Source of the DNA: Kyrpidia tusciae DSM 2912
GTDB taxonomy: Bacteria > Bacillota > Bacilli > Kyrpidiales > Kyrpidiaceae
Length of the DNA stretch: 64,000 nt
Reading direction: 5' to 3'
NCBI RefSeq assembly: GCF_000092905.1
Contig: NC_014098.1
Location: forward strand, 2,914,001 to 2,978,000
In this document: in pieces, positions 25,453-34,647 of the stretch
How positions within the stretch are numbered: position 1 is the stretch's first letter
Layout of the letters: every line of letters starts with the position of its first letter
The notes under the pieces: generated by a model
Seen by the model: only the letters and a program-made list of their open reading frames with translations
What the model was told of the DNA's origin: nothing
Database searches by the model: none
Position numbers and translations under genes: made by a program

Positions 25453-26615
25453 ATGAAATCGATGCAATCCCTCGCCCGAGCCTCTCATCCCGCTCCCGAC
25501 AGGGAGCTGGCCGTCCGCCCCCGCCCCTTCCGCACTATGACCCGGGCCAAAACGATCGCCATGTCGGCCGTCGGTCTCTGCATGCTGCTCACCGGATGCG
25601 CTCCCGGAGACAACGCCGCTGTATCGTCAGAATCGAAAGACAAATCCCAGGCCACCACCGGCGCCGTCGTCACCCATCAGCACCGCATTCCTTGTGCGGA
25701 TCCGGGCATCGAACTCTACTTGAAAGAAAAAGTCCTGGCAACCGGCACTGCGGCCACCCCATCCCCAACCAAAGCGGTCCTGTTCCTGGAGCCCTTCGGG
25801 GTGCCCACTGCCGAAGCCTTCGACCTCCCCGGTATTCCTGGATGGACCATCTCGCTCGACAGGGATTCGACACCTGGGCATTGGATTTTCGCGGGTTCGG
25901 CCAATCCACCCGCCCCGTGGCCATGACCCAGCCGCCCAACCAGACTGCTCCCGTGGTTCGACTGAACGACGTCCTCAAAGACGTGGATGCCGCTGTCACC
26001 TTCATCAAGACCAGCCGGGGTGTATCCTCGGTAGATCTCATCGGCTGGTCCTACGGCGGCGTGGCCGCCGGTGCCTACGCGGCCCAGCACCCGGAGAACG
26101 TTCACCGTTTGGTCCTCTACGGCGCCATGCACGGATTCCGGTTGCCCGGCATGACCCAACCCATGGAGGAGAAACCCGGCGTACTGAAAAAAGACATCCC
26201 GGCCTATCAATTGGCCACCTTCGCCATGACCATGCAACATTGGAACATGATGATGAACGGCCGCCCCTTGGTCAGCGCCGACGCTGTGGAGGGGGCAAAA
26301 AAGATCTTTATGGAATCGGATCCCACTGCTGAGGACCGCAATCCTCCCTCGGTGCGCCGGCCCATGGGACCCATGGTGGACCTGTATGCCATTTGGTCCG
26401 ATAAGCCGATTTTCGACGCCGGGAAGATCCTAAGCCCGACTTTGGTCGTCCGGGGAGATTCCGACTTCTTCGCAGACCCCACGCTCTTTGGCAAGTTGAC
26501 CGCCGCAAGAGAGAAAAAAGAGGTGGTCATCCCCGAGGCCACCCACTGGGCCATCTATGAGAAAAACCGCGGAATCTTGCTAGACCAGACATTGAAATTT
26601 CTCCAGGCATCTTGA
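25453..26615 (+). pseudogene. Alpha/beta-hydrolase lipoprotein, frameshifted
   Basis: Starts at ATG 25453 after AAGGAGGTG, with a signal peptide ending in the lipobox LLTGC, so the precursor would be a membrane-anchored lipoprotein. It reads to AEAFDLPG in the first frame. At about 25831 the family match continues in another frame as YSWMDHLARQGFDTWALDFR, which needs one lost base. The rest is a normal hydrolase: nucleophile GWSYGG, acid in VRGDSDFFAD, and catalytic His in EATHWAIYE, ending at 26615. All catalytic residues lie after the shift, so as written the enzyme is not made in one piece. A sequencing error in the CCCCGG run is possible. Substrate unknown. Confidence 0.75.
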
Positions 26616-26663
26616 ACCGGTACAGCGGCCCGATGTGCCAAAACATCAGCCCATGCGGGCGCG

Positions 26664-26705
26664 GCCGGTCGGCGGGATAGCACCCCGTTCCTCCGGCTTT
26701 TTTTT
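26664..26705 (+). terminator. Rho-independent terminator after the hydrolase gene
   Basis: GCCGG (26664-26668) pairs with CCGGC (26693-26697). An inner CGGG/CCCG pair extends the stem, and eight T residues follow directly. The remaining gap to 26836 contains another GC-rich hairpin (about 26784-26806) of unknown role. Confidence 0.6.
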
Positions 26706-26836
26706 GCTGGTGAAACCCGATCCCGCGTCTTGCCGAGACCGCCTCCGCGCCCATCCCCGGAAGCCCCGTTGTCCACCTGCGCCCCGGTCCACAGGGACCC
26801 GGGGCTAGCAGCTCGTGTGGAAAGGAGTCGATTCCC

Positions 26837-27247
26837 GTGTTCATCGTCCATCGTCATCACCTGAAGTCGGACACCTTCCGGCGGGTGGCTCGAATTCTGG
26901 ACCGGGCCGGATCGGATGCCGAACTGGAGGAGGCTCTGCGGGATGTCATGTTTCAAATATCCCGGGCCACCGCCTGCCGTCTCCCGGGACAATTCGCCGT
27001 GCGGCAGTTTCGGATCGGCCGACTCCGCGTGTCTTACGACGCCTCGGTGGAAGCCTATTGTATCCAGTTCGACCCCGGCCGGGAACCGGCTCGGGCTTCT
27101 ACTCAATATCATTGCGTTCCTTTGCGACATTTTTGGATGGCCAATGCGGTATACGACGAAAGCGGCCACCTTTTCGCCCTGGAACTCATGGGCAACCCCG
27201 GCGCCGAAACCCCTGTTCCCCTCGCGCCGGGAACCCGCCCCTCGTGA
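26837..27247 (+). CDS. Hypothetical protein, 136 residues
   Basis: A soluble protein with no family I can name. It starts with GTG after AAAGGAG (10 bases). The first 60 residues are helical and charged (TFRRVARILDRAGSDAELEE). The middle is beta-rich (QFRIGRLRVSYDASVEAYC, then FWMANAVYDESGHLFALEL) and the tail is Pro-rich. Several other long frames overlap it because of the GC-rich sequence; this frame is preferred for its ribosome site and protein-like composition. It is followed after 120 bases by an EAL/GGDEF gene but has no obvious link to it. Confidence 0.5.
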   Translation: MFIVHRHHLKSDTFRRVARILDRAGSDAELEEALRDVMFQISRATACRLPGQFAVRQFRIGRLRVSYDASVEAYCIQFDPGREPARASTQYHCVPLRHFWMANAVYDESGHLFALELMGNPGAETPVPLAPGTRPS

Positions 27248-27369
27248 GTGGATAGAGCCGCCGAGCCCGCTCCCCTCCATATCGCGGAATTTTTAAACAT
27301 CCAGCACTCAATTTTAACGAAACCTATGCTATGATTGTTTTATCATGAGAGTATCGGGGGGGAGTGGAC

Positions 27370-29301
27370 ATGAGCAGTCTGGGTTCAAAATTGTCCCGGT
27401 GGGCCAGGAAGCTCCATGTGCCCCTCAATGGGAAAGACGCGGCCACTGCCCTGGAGAACGCCGAGCAGGCCCTGGACAAGGCGAACAAAGAGGAGGTGCT
27501 GGCGGCCAAAAACCAGGTGGACGCCTTAGAAATGGAGAAATTCCGGGAGTTTGCCGACCTGCTGCTAGACGAGGCCATCCATACGGTGTACCAACCCATC
27601 CTCCGTATGGACTCGGGGCGGATCATCGGGTATGAGGCCCTCTGCCGGGGACCGGCGAACTCCTTTTTCACTTCCCCCCTCAACCTGTTCGCCTACGCGG
27701 AAAAGACCAATCACTTGTACGACCTGGAGCGAATCGCCCGAAAAAAAGCCCTGGCCGGTCTGACGGAACTTTCCGGCGCCATGCTGTTCCTCAACATCAA
27801 CCCCAAGGTGGTCCACGATCCCACCTTCCGGGCGGACGAAATCCGGGACCACCTGCATGAGATGGGGACCACGCCGGATCGCGTCGTCTTCGAAATCACC
27901 GAACGCACGGGCATTGAGGATTTTCCCAGCTTTCGTAGATTTCTGGAATACTACCGCCAGCACGGGTTCAAGGTGGCGGTGGACGACGCCGGGGCGGGAT
28001 ATTCGAGCCTTCAGGCTGTGGCCGAGCTGCAGCCGGATTTTATCAAAATCGACCAATCCCTGATCCGGGACATCGATCAGAACGCCACCAAGCGCATCCT
28101 GGTGGAGACCTTTCTCACCTTCGGCGAGAAGACCGGAGGCCACATCATCGCCGAAGGAATTGAAACCGCCGCCGAATTGGCCACTCTCCAGGGGCTCGGA
28201 GTGCCCTTTGGCCAGGGGTTCTTCCTCGCCCTCCCGGCCTATCCCCCGCCCCCCGTCGATGTGGCGGCCGCACGACTGATGAAAGAAAACGATACACAAT
28301 CCGTCCGAGACCGAAACTCCCGCCTCGGCCGCATCGTTCCCGTCGGGGGCATCAGCCAAGGGGTGACCACCATGAACATACATACCGTGACCAAAGATGT
28401 TGTGGATTTTTTCACCGGGCACCCCCAGGTGGAGGGGGTCGCCGTGTTGGGGGACGATCATCGGCCCGCGGGGCTCATCATGAGGGACAAGCTGTTCAAC
28501 CAACTGGGCACCCAATTCGGTTTTGCCGTTTACACCGAGCGGCCCATCTACCTCGTCATGGACCCCCAGCCCCTCATCGTGGAAAACGACACCCCGGTGG
28601 AGGTGGTCAGCCAGCTCGCGATGGCCCGGCAGGACCACAAAGTGTACGATTCGATCATCGTGACGAAAAATGGGATTTACCACGGCCTGGTGTCGGTGCG
28701 TCAGTTGCTCGACGCCATCACCGGCATCCAGGTGGAGGCGGCCCGTTTCGCCAACCCCCTCACCGGCCTCCCGGGCAACCGCCTCATCGATGAAGAGCTC
28801 CTGAGCCGGCTCCACGGCGGACAGCCCTTCAGCGTCATTTACACCGACCTGGATCATTTTAAGGGGTTCAACGACCGCTACGGCTTTGAGCGGGGGGATC
28901 AGGCCATCCAAATGACGGCCGCGATTCTCACCGAGGAGGTCGGCCGCTTGGGCCGGCCCGACGACCTGGTGGGGCACATCGGGGGAGATGATTTTATCGT
29001 TGTGACCCGCCCGGAGGTATCCGAGGCGATCTGCCGGGCCATCATCCGGGCCTTTGACGCGAGGGTGCCGGAACTCTACGACCCCGAAGACCGGGCGCGG
29101 GGGTACATCGACTCCCGGGACCGCCAGGATAGGCCCGTCCGCCTGCCCATCATGACCGTCTCCCTGGCGCTCATCGACTGTCGGCCAGGCCAGTACCAGA
29201 GCCCGGAAGAATTGTCCCGGATCGCCGCGGAGTTGAAAAAATATGCCAAATCCAGGGAGGAGAGCATCTTCGTGAAGGAACGCCGCCACCGGCCGGGTTA
29301 G
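27370..29301 (+). CDS. EAL-CBS-GGDEF cyclic-di-GMP signalling protein
   Basis: About 643 residues, no membrane segment. After a charged coiled N-terminus comes an EAL phosphodiesterase domain (residues about 70-295): YEALCRG, FLNINPK, FEITER, VDDAGAGYSSLQ, DFIKIDQ and EGIET, so its catalytic acids are present. A CBS pair (about 330-460) follows, then a C-terminal GGDEF domain (NPLTGLPGN, YTDLDHFKGFNDRYGFERGD) whose active-site loop reads GGDDF. That Asp replaces the usual Glu, so synthase activity is uncertain; it may bind GTP to regulate the EAL part. EAL-CBS-GGDEF order fits a nucleotide- or energy-sensing c-di-GMP enzyme. ATG 27370 is preferred (GGGGGGAG upstream); GTG 27364 is possible. 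It converges on pstB with a 16-base gap. Confidence 0.85.
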   Translation: MSSLGSKLSRWARKLHVPLNGKDAATALENAEQALDKANKEEVLAAKNQVDALEMEKFREFADLLLDEAIHTVYQPILRMDSGRIIGYEALCRGPANSFFTSPLNLFAYAEKTNHLYDLERIARKKALAGLTELSGAMLFLNINPKVVHDPTFRADEIRDHLHEMGTTPDRVVFEITERTGIEDFPSFRRFLEYYRQHGFKVAVDDAGAGYSSLQAVAELQPDFIKIDQSLIRDIDQNATKRILVETFLTFGEKTGGHIIAEGIETAAELATLQGLGVPFGQGFFLALPAYPPPPVDVAAARLMKENDTQSVRDRNSRLGRIVPVGGISQGVTTMNIHTVTKDVVDFFTGHPQVEGVAVLGDDHRPAGLIMRDKLFNQLGTQFGFAVYTERPIYLVMDPQPLIVENDTPVEVVSQLAMARQDHKVYDSIIVTKNGIYHGLVSVRQLLDAITGIQVEAARFANPLTGLPGNRLIDEELLSRLHGGQPFSVIYTDLDHFKGFNDRYGFERGDQAIQMTAAILTEEVGRLGRPDDLVGHIGGDDFIVVTRPEVSEAICRAIIRAFDARVPELYDPEDRARGYIDSRDRQDRPVRLPIMTVSLALIDCRPGQYQSPEELSRIAAELKKYAKSREESIFVKERRHRPG

Positions 29302-29317
29302 GGAGCCACATGTCGCC

Positions 29318-30106
29318 CTACAGTACTCCCCCGTCTCCCCGCCCGGTGATGTAGTTCTCCGTCCGCCGATCCCGAGGCCGGATGAACACCTCGGGGGTCG
29401 ATCCGTATTCGATCAACTCCCCTTGATACAAAAAGGCGGTATAATCCGAGACCCTCGCCGCCTGCTGCATATTGTGGGTGACCAGCACAATCGTGTACTT
29501 TTCCTTTAACTCCCGCATCAATCCCTCGATGTGGATAGTGGCGATGGGATCCAGGGCGGAACTCGGCTCGTCCATCAACAGCACTTCCGGCTCCACCGCC
29601 ACGGCCCGGGCGATGCACACCCGCTGCAACTGCCCGCTGGAAAGTCCCCCGGCCAGATCGTGCAGCCGGTCTTTCACCTCATGCCACAGCCCCACCTGGC
29701 GCAGGCACGATTCGGCCTTGTCTTCCAGGAGCCTGCGGTTTCGAACGCCGTTGAGGTACAGCCCGGCGACCACATTTTGAAAAATCGACAGGGTGGGAAA
29801 AATGTTCGGCGTCTGAAACACCATCCCCACCCGCCGGCGCACCTGGGCAGGGCTCAAATCCCGATAAATATCCTCACCGTCGATGTATATGTTTCCCGAC
29901 ACCCGGGCGCCGGGCACCACTTCATGCATGCGATTGAGGCAGCGAATGAACGTCGACTTCCCGCACCCCGAAGGCCCGATCACGGCAGTGATGGAATGAT
30001 TTTTGACAGAAAGATAGATTCCTTTTAACACCTGGTGGTCATCGTACCACGCCCGGAGCCCCTCGATCTGCAACTTCGAGGGAGCCGGTTGAAATGCCAC
30101 GGCCAT
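29318..30106 (-). CDS. pstB: Phosphate ABC transporter ATP-binding protein PstB
   Basis: A 262-residue ABC ATPase that powers high-affinity phosphate uptake through PstCA. It has Walker A GPSGCGKST, the PstB-typical FIRCLNRMHEVVPGARVSG, Q-loop VFQTPNIFP and Walker B VLLMDEPSSALDP. The signature reads LSSGQLQRVCIARA rather than the usual LSGGQQQR; the second-position Ser for Gly is uncommon but tolerated in some ABC proteins. Last gene of the pstSCAB unit, 7 bases after pstA. No phoU follows; the next gene converges. Confidence 0.93.
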   Translation of the reverse strand: MAVAFQPAPSKLQIEGLRAWYDDHQVLKGIYLSVKNHSITAVIGPSGCGKSTFIRCLNRMHEVVPGARVSGNIYIDGEDIYRDLSPAQVRRRVGMVFQTPNIFPTLSIFQNVVAGLYLNGVRNRRLLEDKAESCLRQVGLWHEVKDRLHDLAGGLSSGQLQRVCIARAVAVEPEVLLMDEPSSALDPIATIHIEGLMRELKEKYTIVLVTHNMQQAARVSDYTAFLYQGELIEYGSTPEVFIRPRDRRTENYITGRGDGGVL

Positions 30107-30113
30107 CGGCCCG

Positions 30114-31016
30114 TCACCTCCTGATTCTGTACCCCGGGAGCAGGAGGCGCACCAGGAGCATCGGCAGAACGATGATCACGATGAGCACCAGCGCCCCGGT
30201 CCACGCCAGCTTGTGCCACGCCGCAAAGGGCGCCGCTGCATACCGGAAAATTTCCATGGGCAAAGAGGAGATCGGCTGGGTGAGATCCAGAGAAAAATAG
30301 TCATTGTTCAGCGCCGTGAAAAAGAGGGGAACCGGATCTCCGGCGATCCCCGCCACGGCCAGGGTGATCCCGATCCCCACCCCCCGGCCGGCCGAGGGGA
30401 GCACCACCCAAAGCACTGTGCGCCAATAGGGGATCCCCAGGGCCATGGCCGCCTCCCGCAGCCCCTGGGGCACCAGGCGAAGCATCTCTTCGGTGTTGCG
30501 CGCCACCACTGGAAGCATCACAATGGCCAGCGCCAATCCCCCCGCCAACGCGGAAAATGTCTCCATCTTCACCACCACCAGGGTGTAGATAAAAATCCCG
30601 ACGGTGATCGAAGGCATGCCGCTCAACACATCGGCGGTGAACCGGACGACCTGCCCGAGTCTCCCCCGCCGGCCGAACTCCGAAAGGAAAATCCCCACCG
30701 CCACCCCCCAGGGCACGGCGACGGCGCAGGCCAGGCCCACCAAGACCAGACTGCCGGTGATGGCGTGGTACACCCCCCCGCCCGACATTCCCACCGGCGC
30801 CGGCAGTCGGGTGAAAAAATGCACGCTCAGCCCCGGGACACCCTTCAGGAGAATGTAGCCCATCACGATCAGCAGCACGGCGAGGAGGACCAAGGTGGCG
30901 GCCAGGCTGAGTCCGGTCATGAACCGGCTGTACGCCTGGCGCCGGACGTCCGCCGAGATCTGGATCCGGGGCGCCTCACGCACCGCCGGTTCGGCCCATG
31001 GATCTACAGGCTCCAT
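30114..31016 (-). CDS. pstA: Phosphate ABC transporter permease PstA
   Basis: A 300-residue inner-membrane permease with six hydrophobic helices after a soluble N-terminus of about 30 residues. The PstA pattern is visible: GVYHAITGSLVLVGLACAVA, then EFGRRGRLGQVVRFTADVLSG, and the coupling loop EEMLRLVPQGLREAAMALGI that docks on PstB. It overlaps the end of pstC by 13 bases. Forms the channel with PstC. Confidence 0.93.
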   Translation of the reverse strand: MEPVDPWAEPAVREAPRIQISADVRRQAYSRFMTGLSLAATLVLLAVLLIVMGYILLKGVPGLSVHFFTRLPAPVGMSGGGVYHAITGSLVLVGLACAVAVPWGVAVGIFLSEFGRRGRLGQVVRFTADVLSGMPSITVGIFIYTLVVVKMETFSALAGGLALAIVMLPVVARNTEEMLRLVPQGLREAAMALGIPYWRTVLWVVLPSAGRGVGIGITLAVAGIAGDPVPLFFTALNNDYFSLDLTQPISSLPMEIFRYAAAPFAAWHKLAWTGALVLIVIIVLPMLLVRLLLPGYRIRR

Positions 31017-31933
31017 TGTTTGACCCTCCGACTGATTTGATAGATGAGAACACGCGCCAATATATTGATCACCAGCGTCACGAGAAACAGCACGAGGGCG
31101 ATGTGAATCAGCGCCGCCAGATGCAGCGGATCCACCGCCTCGGTAAACTCGTTGATGATCACGCTGGTCATGGTGTGGGCCGGGGCGAACAGCGACCAGG
31201 CGATGTCCGGCCGGTTTCCGATCACCATGGTCACCGCCATCGTCTCACCGATGGCTTTGCCGAGCCCCAGGGTGAAGGCGCCGACGATACCCGTTCGGGC
31301 GTAGGGAAGCACCGCCCGGCGAACCACCTCCCAGGGCGTCGCCCCCAGGGCGATCATCGCCTCCCGCTGCCCCGCCGGCACCACCTCCAACACTTCCCGA
31401 CACACCGCGGCAATCACCGGGGAAATCATGATCGCCAGGACCACCCCGGCGGCGAGCATCCCGATGCCCATCGTTGGCCCCCCGAAAAACGGCAAAAACC
31501 CCAAGCCCTGTTTGAGAGCGGGTTCCACGTAGCTCCCCAGCCAGGGAGCCAGAATAAAACTCCCCCACAGGCCGTAGATGACGCCGGGGACGGCCGCCAA
31601 CAGGTCAATCAAAAACCCCAGGGGCGTCTTCAACCTGCGGGGCGCGAACTCCGAGATATAAATCGCCGCCCCGAGGCTGATCGGCCCGGCGATGAGCAGG
31701 GCCAGGACTGTAGAAACCAGGCTGCCGTAGATGTAGGGCAGGGCCCCGAACCGGTGGTGAACCGGATCCCACTCCCGGCCGATCAAAAAAGAGGCTCCAA
31801 AGGTCTGTACCGACGGCTCCGCCGACCGCCAGATCAGCAGCGCCATGAGCACCACCAACACGATCAGCCCGAGGGCCGCCCCGGCTGTGATTCTCCAAAA
31901 CCATCGATCGCTTCCCTCGTGAATCGCACCCAA
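31004..31933 (-). CDS. pstC: Phosphate ABC transporter permease PstC
   Basis: A 309-residue permease with six membrane helices. Landmarks are REWDPVHHRFGALPYIYGSL, SEFAPRRLKTPLGFLIDLLA, and the coupling loop REVLEVVPAGQREAMIALGA. No ATG or GTG lies in a sensible place; the start is taken as TTG 31933, with GGGGAAAGG immediately upstream. It follows pstS after about 90 bases. Confidence 0.92.
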   Translation of the reverse strand: MGAIHEGSDRWFWRITAGAALGLIVLVVLMALLIWRSAEPSVQTFGASFLIGREWDPVHHRFGALPYIYGSLVSTVLALLIAGPISLGAAIYISEFAPRRLKTPLGFLIDLLAAVPGVIYGLWGSFILAPWLGSYVEPALKQGLGFLPFFGGPTMGIGMLAAGVVLAIMISPVIAAVCREVLEVVPAGQREAMIALGATPWEVVRRAVLPYARTGIVGAFTLGLGKAIGETMAVTMVIGNRPDIAWSLFAPAHTMTSVIINEFTEAVDPLHLAALIHIALVLFLVTLVINILARVLIYQISRRVKQWSL

Positions 31934-32024
31934 CCCCTTTCCCCGTCCGGGCCTGGTGCCCGGTCGATCCTGATCCCTTGGGCCTGGCTTGATGCCCGGG
32001 TCGGCTGCCCGATACCCCGGTCCC

Positions 32025-33131
32025 CTACGGCCCGGCGAGCAAGGGCCGCCCCTGCGCCGTCATGCTCTTCAACTTCTGCTCCACCTTCGTCAGCACTTCC
32101 GGGGGCAGAGGGCCGTAGGCCAGAGGCGGCGCCATTCGCTCCCCGTCGTGGACCGCCCACCACAAAAACTTCGCCAACGCCCGCCCCTTGTCCGGGTCGG
32201 CCTGATCTTTGAAAACCAAGATATACGTGAACCCCGCGATGGGGTACGCATTGTCCCCCGGAGCGTTCACAATGGAGACCCGCAGATCGTCCGGCATGCT
32301 CGACGCCGCCCCGGCTGCCGCTGCCGTCGTAGTCTCCAGGCTCGGCGCCACGAACTTGCCGGCGCGATTTTGAATCAAGGCGTAGGGCAGATTGTTCAGC
32401 AAGGCATAGGACAACTCCACATAGCCGATCGCTCCGACGGTGGACTGGACCTGACGAGAAACCCCTTCACTGCCTTTGGCCCCCACCCCCAACGGCCAAT
32501 TCACCGATGTCCCCATCCCCACTTGAGCGTTCCAGGTCGGACTGATTTTGCTCAAATAGTCCGTAAACATGTTCGTGGTGCCGCTCCCGTCGCTCCGGTG
32601 CACCACGACGATGTTCTGGGCCGGCAACTTAGTGACGGGATTGAGCGCCACGATCCTGGGATCATTCCATTTGGTGATGCGGCCCAGGAAAATATCCGCC
32701 AGGACCTCTGGAGAGAATTGGACCGGGCCCTTGATGCCGGGCAGATTGTAGGTGATGGACACCGCACCCAGAACAGTCGGGATATGCAAAATCTCCCCGG
32801 GCATTTTCTTCAGCATGTCGTCCGTCAAGGGGGCGTCACTCGCTCCAAAATCGATCACTTTTTTGCTGATCTGCTCGATTCCCCCGCCGCTGCCGATCGA
32901 TTGATAGTTGATTCTGACATTCGGCGTCAAACGACCGTACTCGTCGATCCAACGGGAGTACAACGGATACGGAAACGTGGCCCCGGCGCCGTTCAAAAGC
33001 GCCGCTCTGCCGCCGGATCCGGGCAGCGGCACCCCTGTTGAACCGGACCCCGCCCCGAACCCCCCGCAGCCGACGACCCACACCATTCCCAGGAAAACTG
33101 ACGCCATCAGCGCAACAATTCTCCCTAACAT
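32025..33131 (-). CDS. pstS: Phosphate-binding lipoprotein PstS
   Basis: A 368-residue substrate-binding protein, first gene of pstSCAB. The start at 33131 (GGGGGAGGG upstream) gives a signal peptide ending in VVGC, a lipobox, so it is anchored outside the membrane. Phosphate-binding segments are GAGATFPYPLYSRWI, SIGSGGGIEQ and HRSDGSGTTNMFTDYL. A Gly/Ser/Pro linker follows the lipobox. An Ala-rich insertion (TTTAAAAGAASS) lies near residue 255. Homologous genes are usually induced by phosphate starvation through PhoP. Confidence 0.93.
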   Translation of the reverse strand: MLGRIVALMASVFLGMVWVVGCGGFGAGSGSTGVPLPGSGGRAALLNGAGATFPYPLYSRWIDEYGRLTPNVRINYQSIGSGGGIEQISKKVIDFGASDAPLTDDMLKKMPGEILHIPTVLGAVSITYNLPGIKGPVQFSPEVLADIFLGRITKWNDPRIVALNPVTKLPAQNIVVVHRSDGSGTTNMFTDYLSKISPTWNAQVGMGTSVNWPLGVGAKGSEGVSRQVQSTVGAIGYVELSYALLNNLPYALIQNRAGKFVAPSLETTTAAAAGAASSMPDDLRVSIVNAPGDNAYPIAGFTYILVFKDQADPDKGRALAKFLWWAVHDGERMAPPLAYGPLPPEVLTKVEQKLKSMTAQGRPLLAGP

Positions 33132-33252
33132 CTCCCAGCCCTCCCCCATCTGACACTCAAGGGCAATTCGTCTCTCAGGGCATCCCGTCCGTTCGCGAGG
33201 ATCTTCGTACCACACCCGGACCCTACTGTTTTCTTGGATTGTACAACTTCCA

Positions 33253-33258
33253 TGTTAA
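33253..33258 (-). promoter_or_regulatory. Possible PhoP (Pho box) half-site upstream of pstS
   Basis: On the minus strand TTAACA (33253-33258) is followed 12 bases later by a TTGTAC-like hexamer, loosely like the repeated TTAACA units of Firmicutes Pho boxes. It lies about 120 bases before pstS in an AT-rich divergent region shared with the Calvin operon. The second repeat is poor, so this is tentative. Confidence 0.25.
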
Positions 33259-33367
33259 ATAAAAATCATCCTTGGATTATAGATTCGCAAAGGGACGATG
33301 AGACTTCGATGAACCTTTGACATCCACCCGTTCACGAAATATTCAACAATCGGGCCAATTCCCCCGC

Positions 33368-33396
33368 TTGACTTTCGATTCACTTGCGAAAAGAAT
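33368..33396 (+). promoter_or_regulatory. Probable sigma-A promoter of the Calvin cycle operon
   Basis: TTGACT (33368-33373), a 17-base spacer and AAGAAT (33391-33396) form a good promoter about 57 bases before pgk. The spacer is itself an inverted repeat, TTCG-N9-CGAA (33374-33390), which could be bound by a LysR-type protein such as CbbR. That would place a regulator over the polymerase site. Confidence 0.55.
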
Positions 33397-33452
33397 TAAA
33401 TAATCGTGCATGTTCCCATGCGACGATCATTTCGCGCAAAGGAGGTACGCCT

Positions 33453-34634
33453 GTGAAAGCCACGATTCGCGACGCGGATGTGACCCATCGCCGGGTGTTC
33501 GTTCGAGTCGACTACAATGTGCCGATAAAAGACGGACAGATCACCGACGATACCCGGATCCGAGCCAGTCTGCCGACGCTTGAAGACCTGATTCAACGGG
33601 GGGCCAAACTGATCCTCGCGTCGCACCTCGGCCGACCCAAGGGTGCGGCCGACCCCGCGTACAGCCTTGCGCCGGTCGCCGCCCACCTCTCTCGCCTTCT
33701 CCGCCGCCCGGTGGCCTTCCCGGGCCGCGTCGTCGGGCCAGAGCTCGCCGAGTTCGCCCAGCGCATGCAGCCGGGGGAGGTCCTCCTGTTGGAGAACGTG
33801 CGGTTTCACCCGGGCGAAACCCGCAACGACCCTGAACTGGCCCGGTCCTGGGCCGATCTCGCCGAACTTTATGTGAGCGATGCCTTCGGAACGGCGCACC
33901 GCGCCCACGCCTCGACCGTGGGAGTGGCCGAACATCTGCCCGCCTACGCCGGGTACCTCATGGACAAAGAAATCACCGTACTGTCCCGGGTGCTCACGGC
34001 ACCCCAACGCCCCTTTGTCGCCGTCATCGGCGGGGCCAAAATCAAGGACAAAATCGGCGTCATCGAAAGGTTGTTGCAGAAAGTGGACGTGCTTCTGCTC
34101 GGCGGCGGTCTTGCCAACACCTTTCTCGCGGCCAAAGGCTTCGACGTCGGGGCATCCCTTTACGAACCTGACAACGTGGACGTGGCCCGCAGGCTGCTGG
34201 AGCAGGCCGAACTCCAGGGGACCAAATTGCTTTTGCCGGTGGATGTCGTCACCGCTCCGGCACCAGAACCGGATGCCCCCCGAGAGATCGTCGATATTTC
34301 CTCGATCCCGGATGGTTCCCAGGCCTTGGACATCGGACCGAAAACGGTCGAACAGTACCGACGCGAACTGTTGAGTGCAAGGCTTATCCTTTGGAACGGG
34401 CCCATGGGCGTGTTCGAAGTCCCGCCCTTCGCCGAAGGCACCTACGCCGTGGCCCGGGCCGTGGCCGACTCGGAAGCGGAATCGGTGATCGGCGGCGGAG
34501 ATTCCCTGGCCGCCATCGAGGGCGCGGGACTCGCCCACCGGATTTCCCACCTGTCCACGGGCGGAGGCGCCACCCTCGAATTCCTGGAGGGAAAGATACT
34601 CCCGGGCGTCGCCGTTTTGCAGGACCGGGCGTAA
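33453..34634 (+). CDS. pgk: Phosphoglycerate kinase
   Basis: A 393-residue enzyme that phosphorylates 3-phosphoglycerate with ATP, the first step of the reductive phase of the Calvin cycle. Motifs: [75 protein letters not shown] and [11 protein letters not shown]. Length is standard. GTG 33453 follows GGAGG by 7 bases. First gene of the long cbb unit, so it is probably the autotrophy copy. Confidence 0.95.
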   Translation: MKATIRDADVTHRRVFVRVDYNVPIKDGQITDDTRIRASLPTLEDLIQRGAKLILASHLGRPKGAADPAYSLAPVAAHLSRLLRRPVAFPGRVVGPELAEFAQRMQPGEVLLLENVRFHPGETRNDPELARSWADLAELYVSDAFGTAHRAHASTVGVAEHLPAYAGYLMDKEITVLSRVLTAPQRPFVAVIGGAKIKDKIGVIERLLQKVDVLLLGGGLANTFLAAKGFDVGASLYEPDNVDVARRLLEQAELQGTKLLLPVDVVTAPAPEPDAPREIVDISSIPDGSQALDIGPKTVEQYRRELLSARLILWNGPMGVFEVPPFAEGTYAVARAVADSEAESVIGGGDSLAAIEGAGLAHRISHLSTGGGATLEFLEGKILPGVAVLQDRA

Positions 34635-34647
34635 CCGGTGATGTCCG

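Noticed and set aside
26616..26836. Structured RNA region considered as a riboswitch before the 136-residue gene
   Set aside because: Hairpins and a T8 run are present, but no conserved core of TPP, SAM, c-di-GMP, guanidine or cobalamin riboswitches could be matched; a terminator explains the main structure.
26555..27280. 241-codon minus-strand frame opposite the 136-residue gene
   Set aside because: Low-complexity Gly/Arg-rich composition and no ribosome site; the plus-strand frame has a clear AAAGGAG.
27565..29289. 574-codon minus-strand frame opposite the EAL-GGDEF gene
   Set aside because: Antisense shadow; the plus-strand protein has all expected domain motifs.
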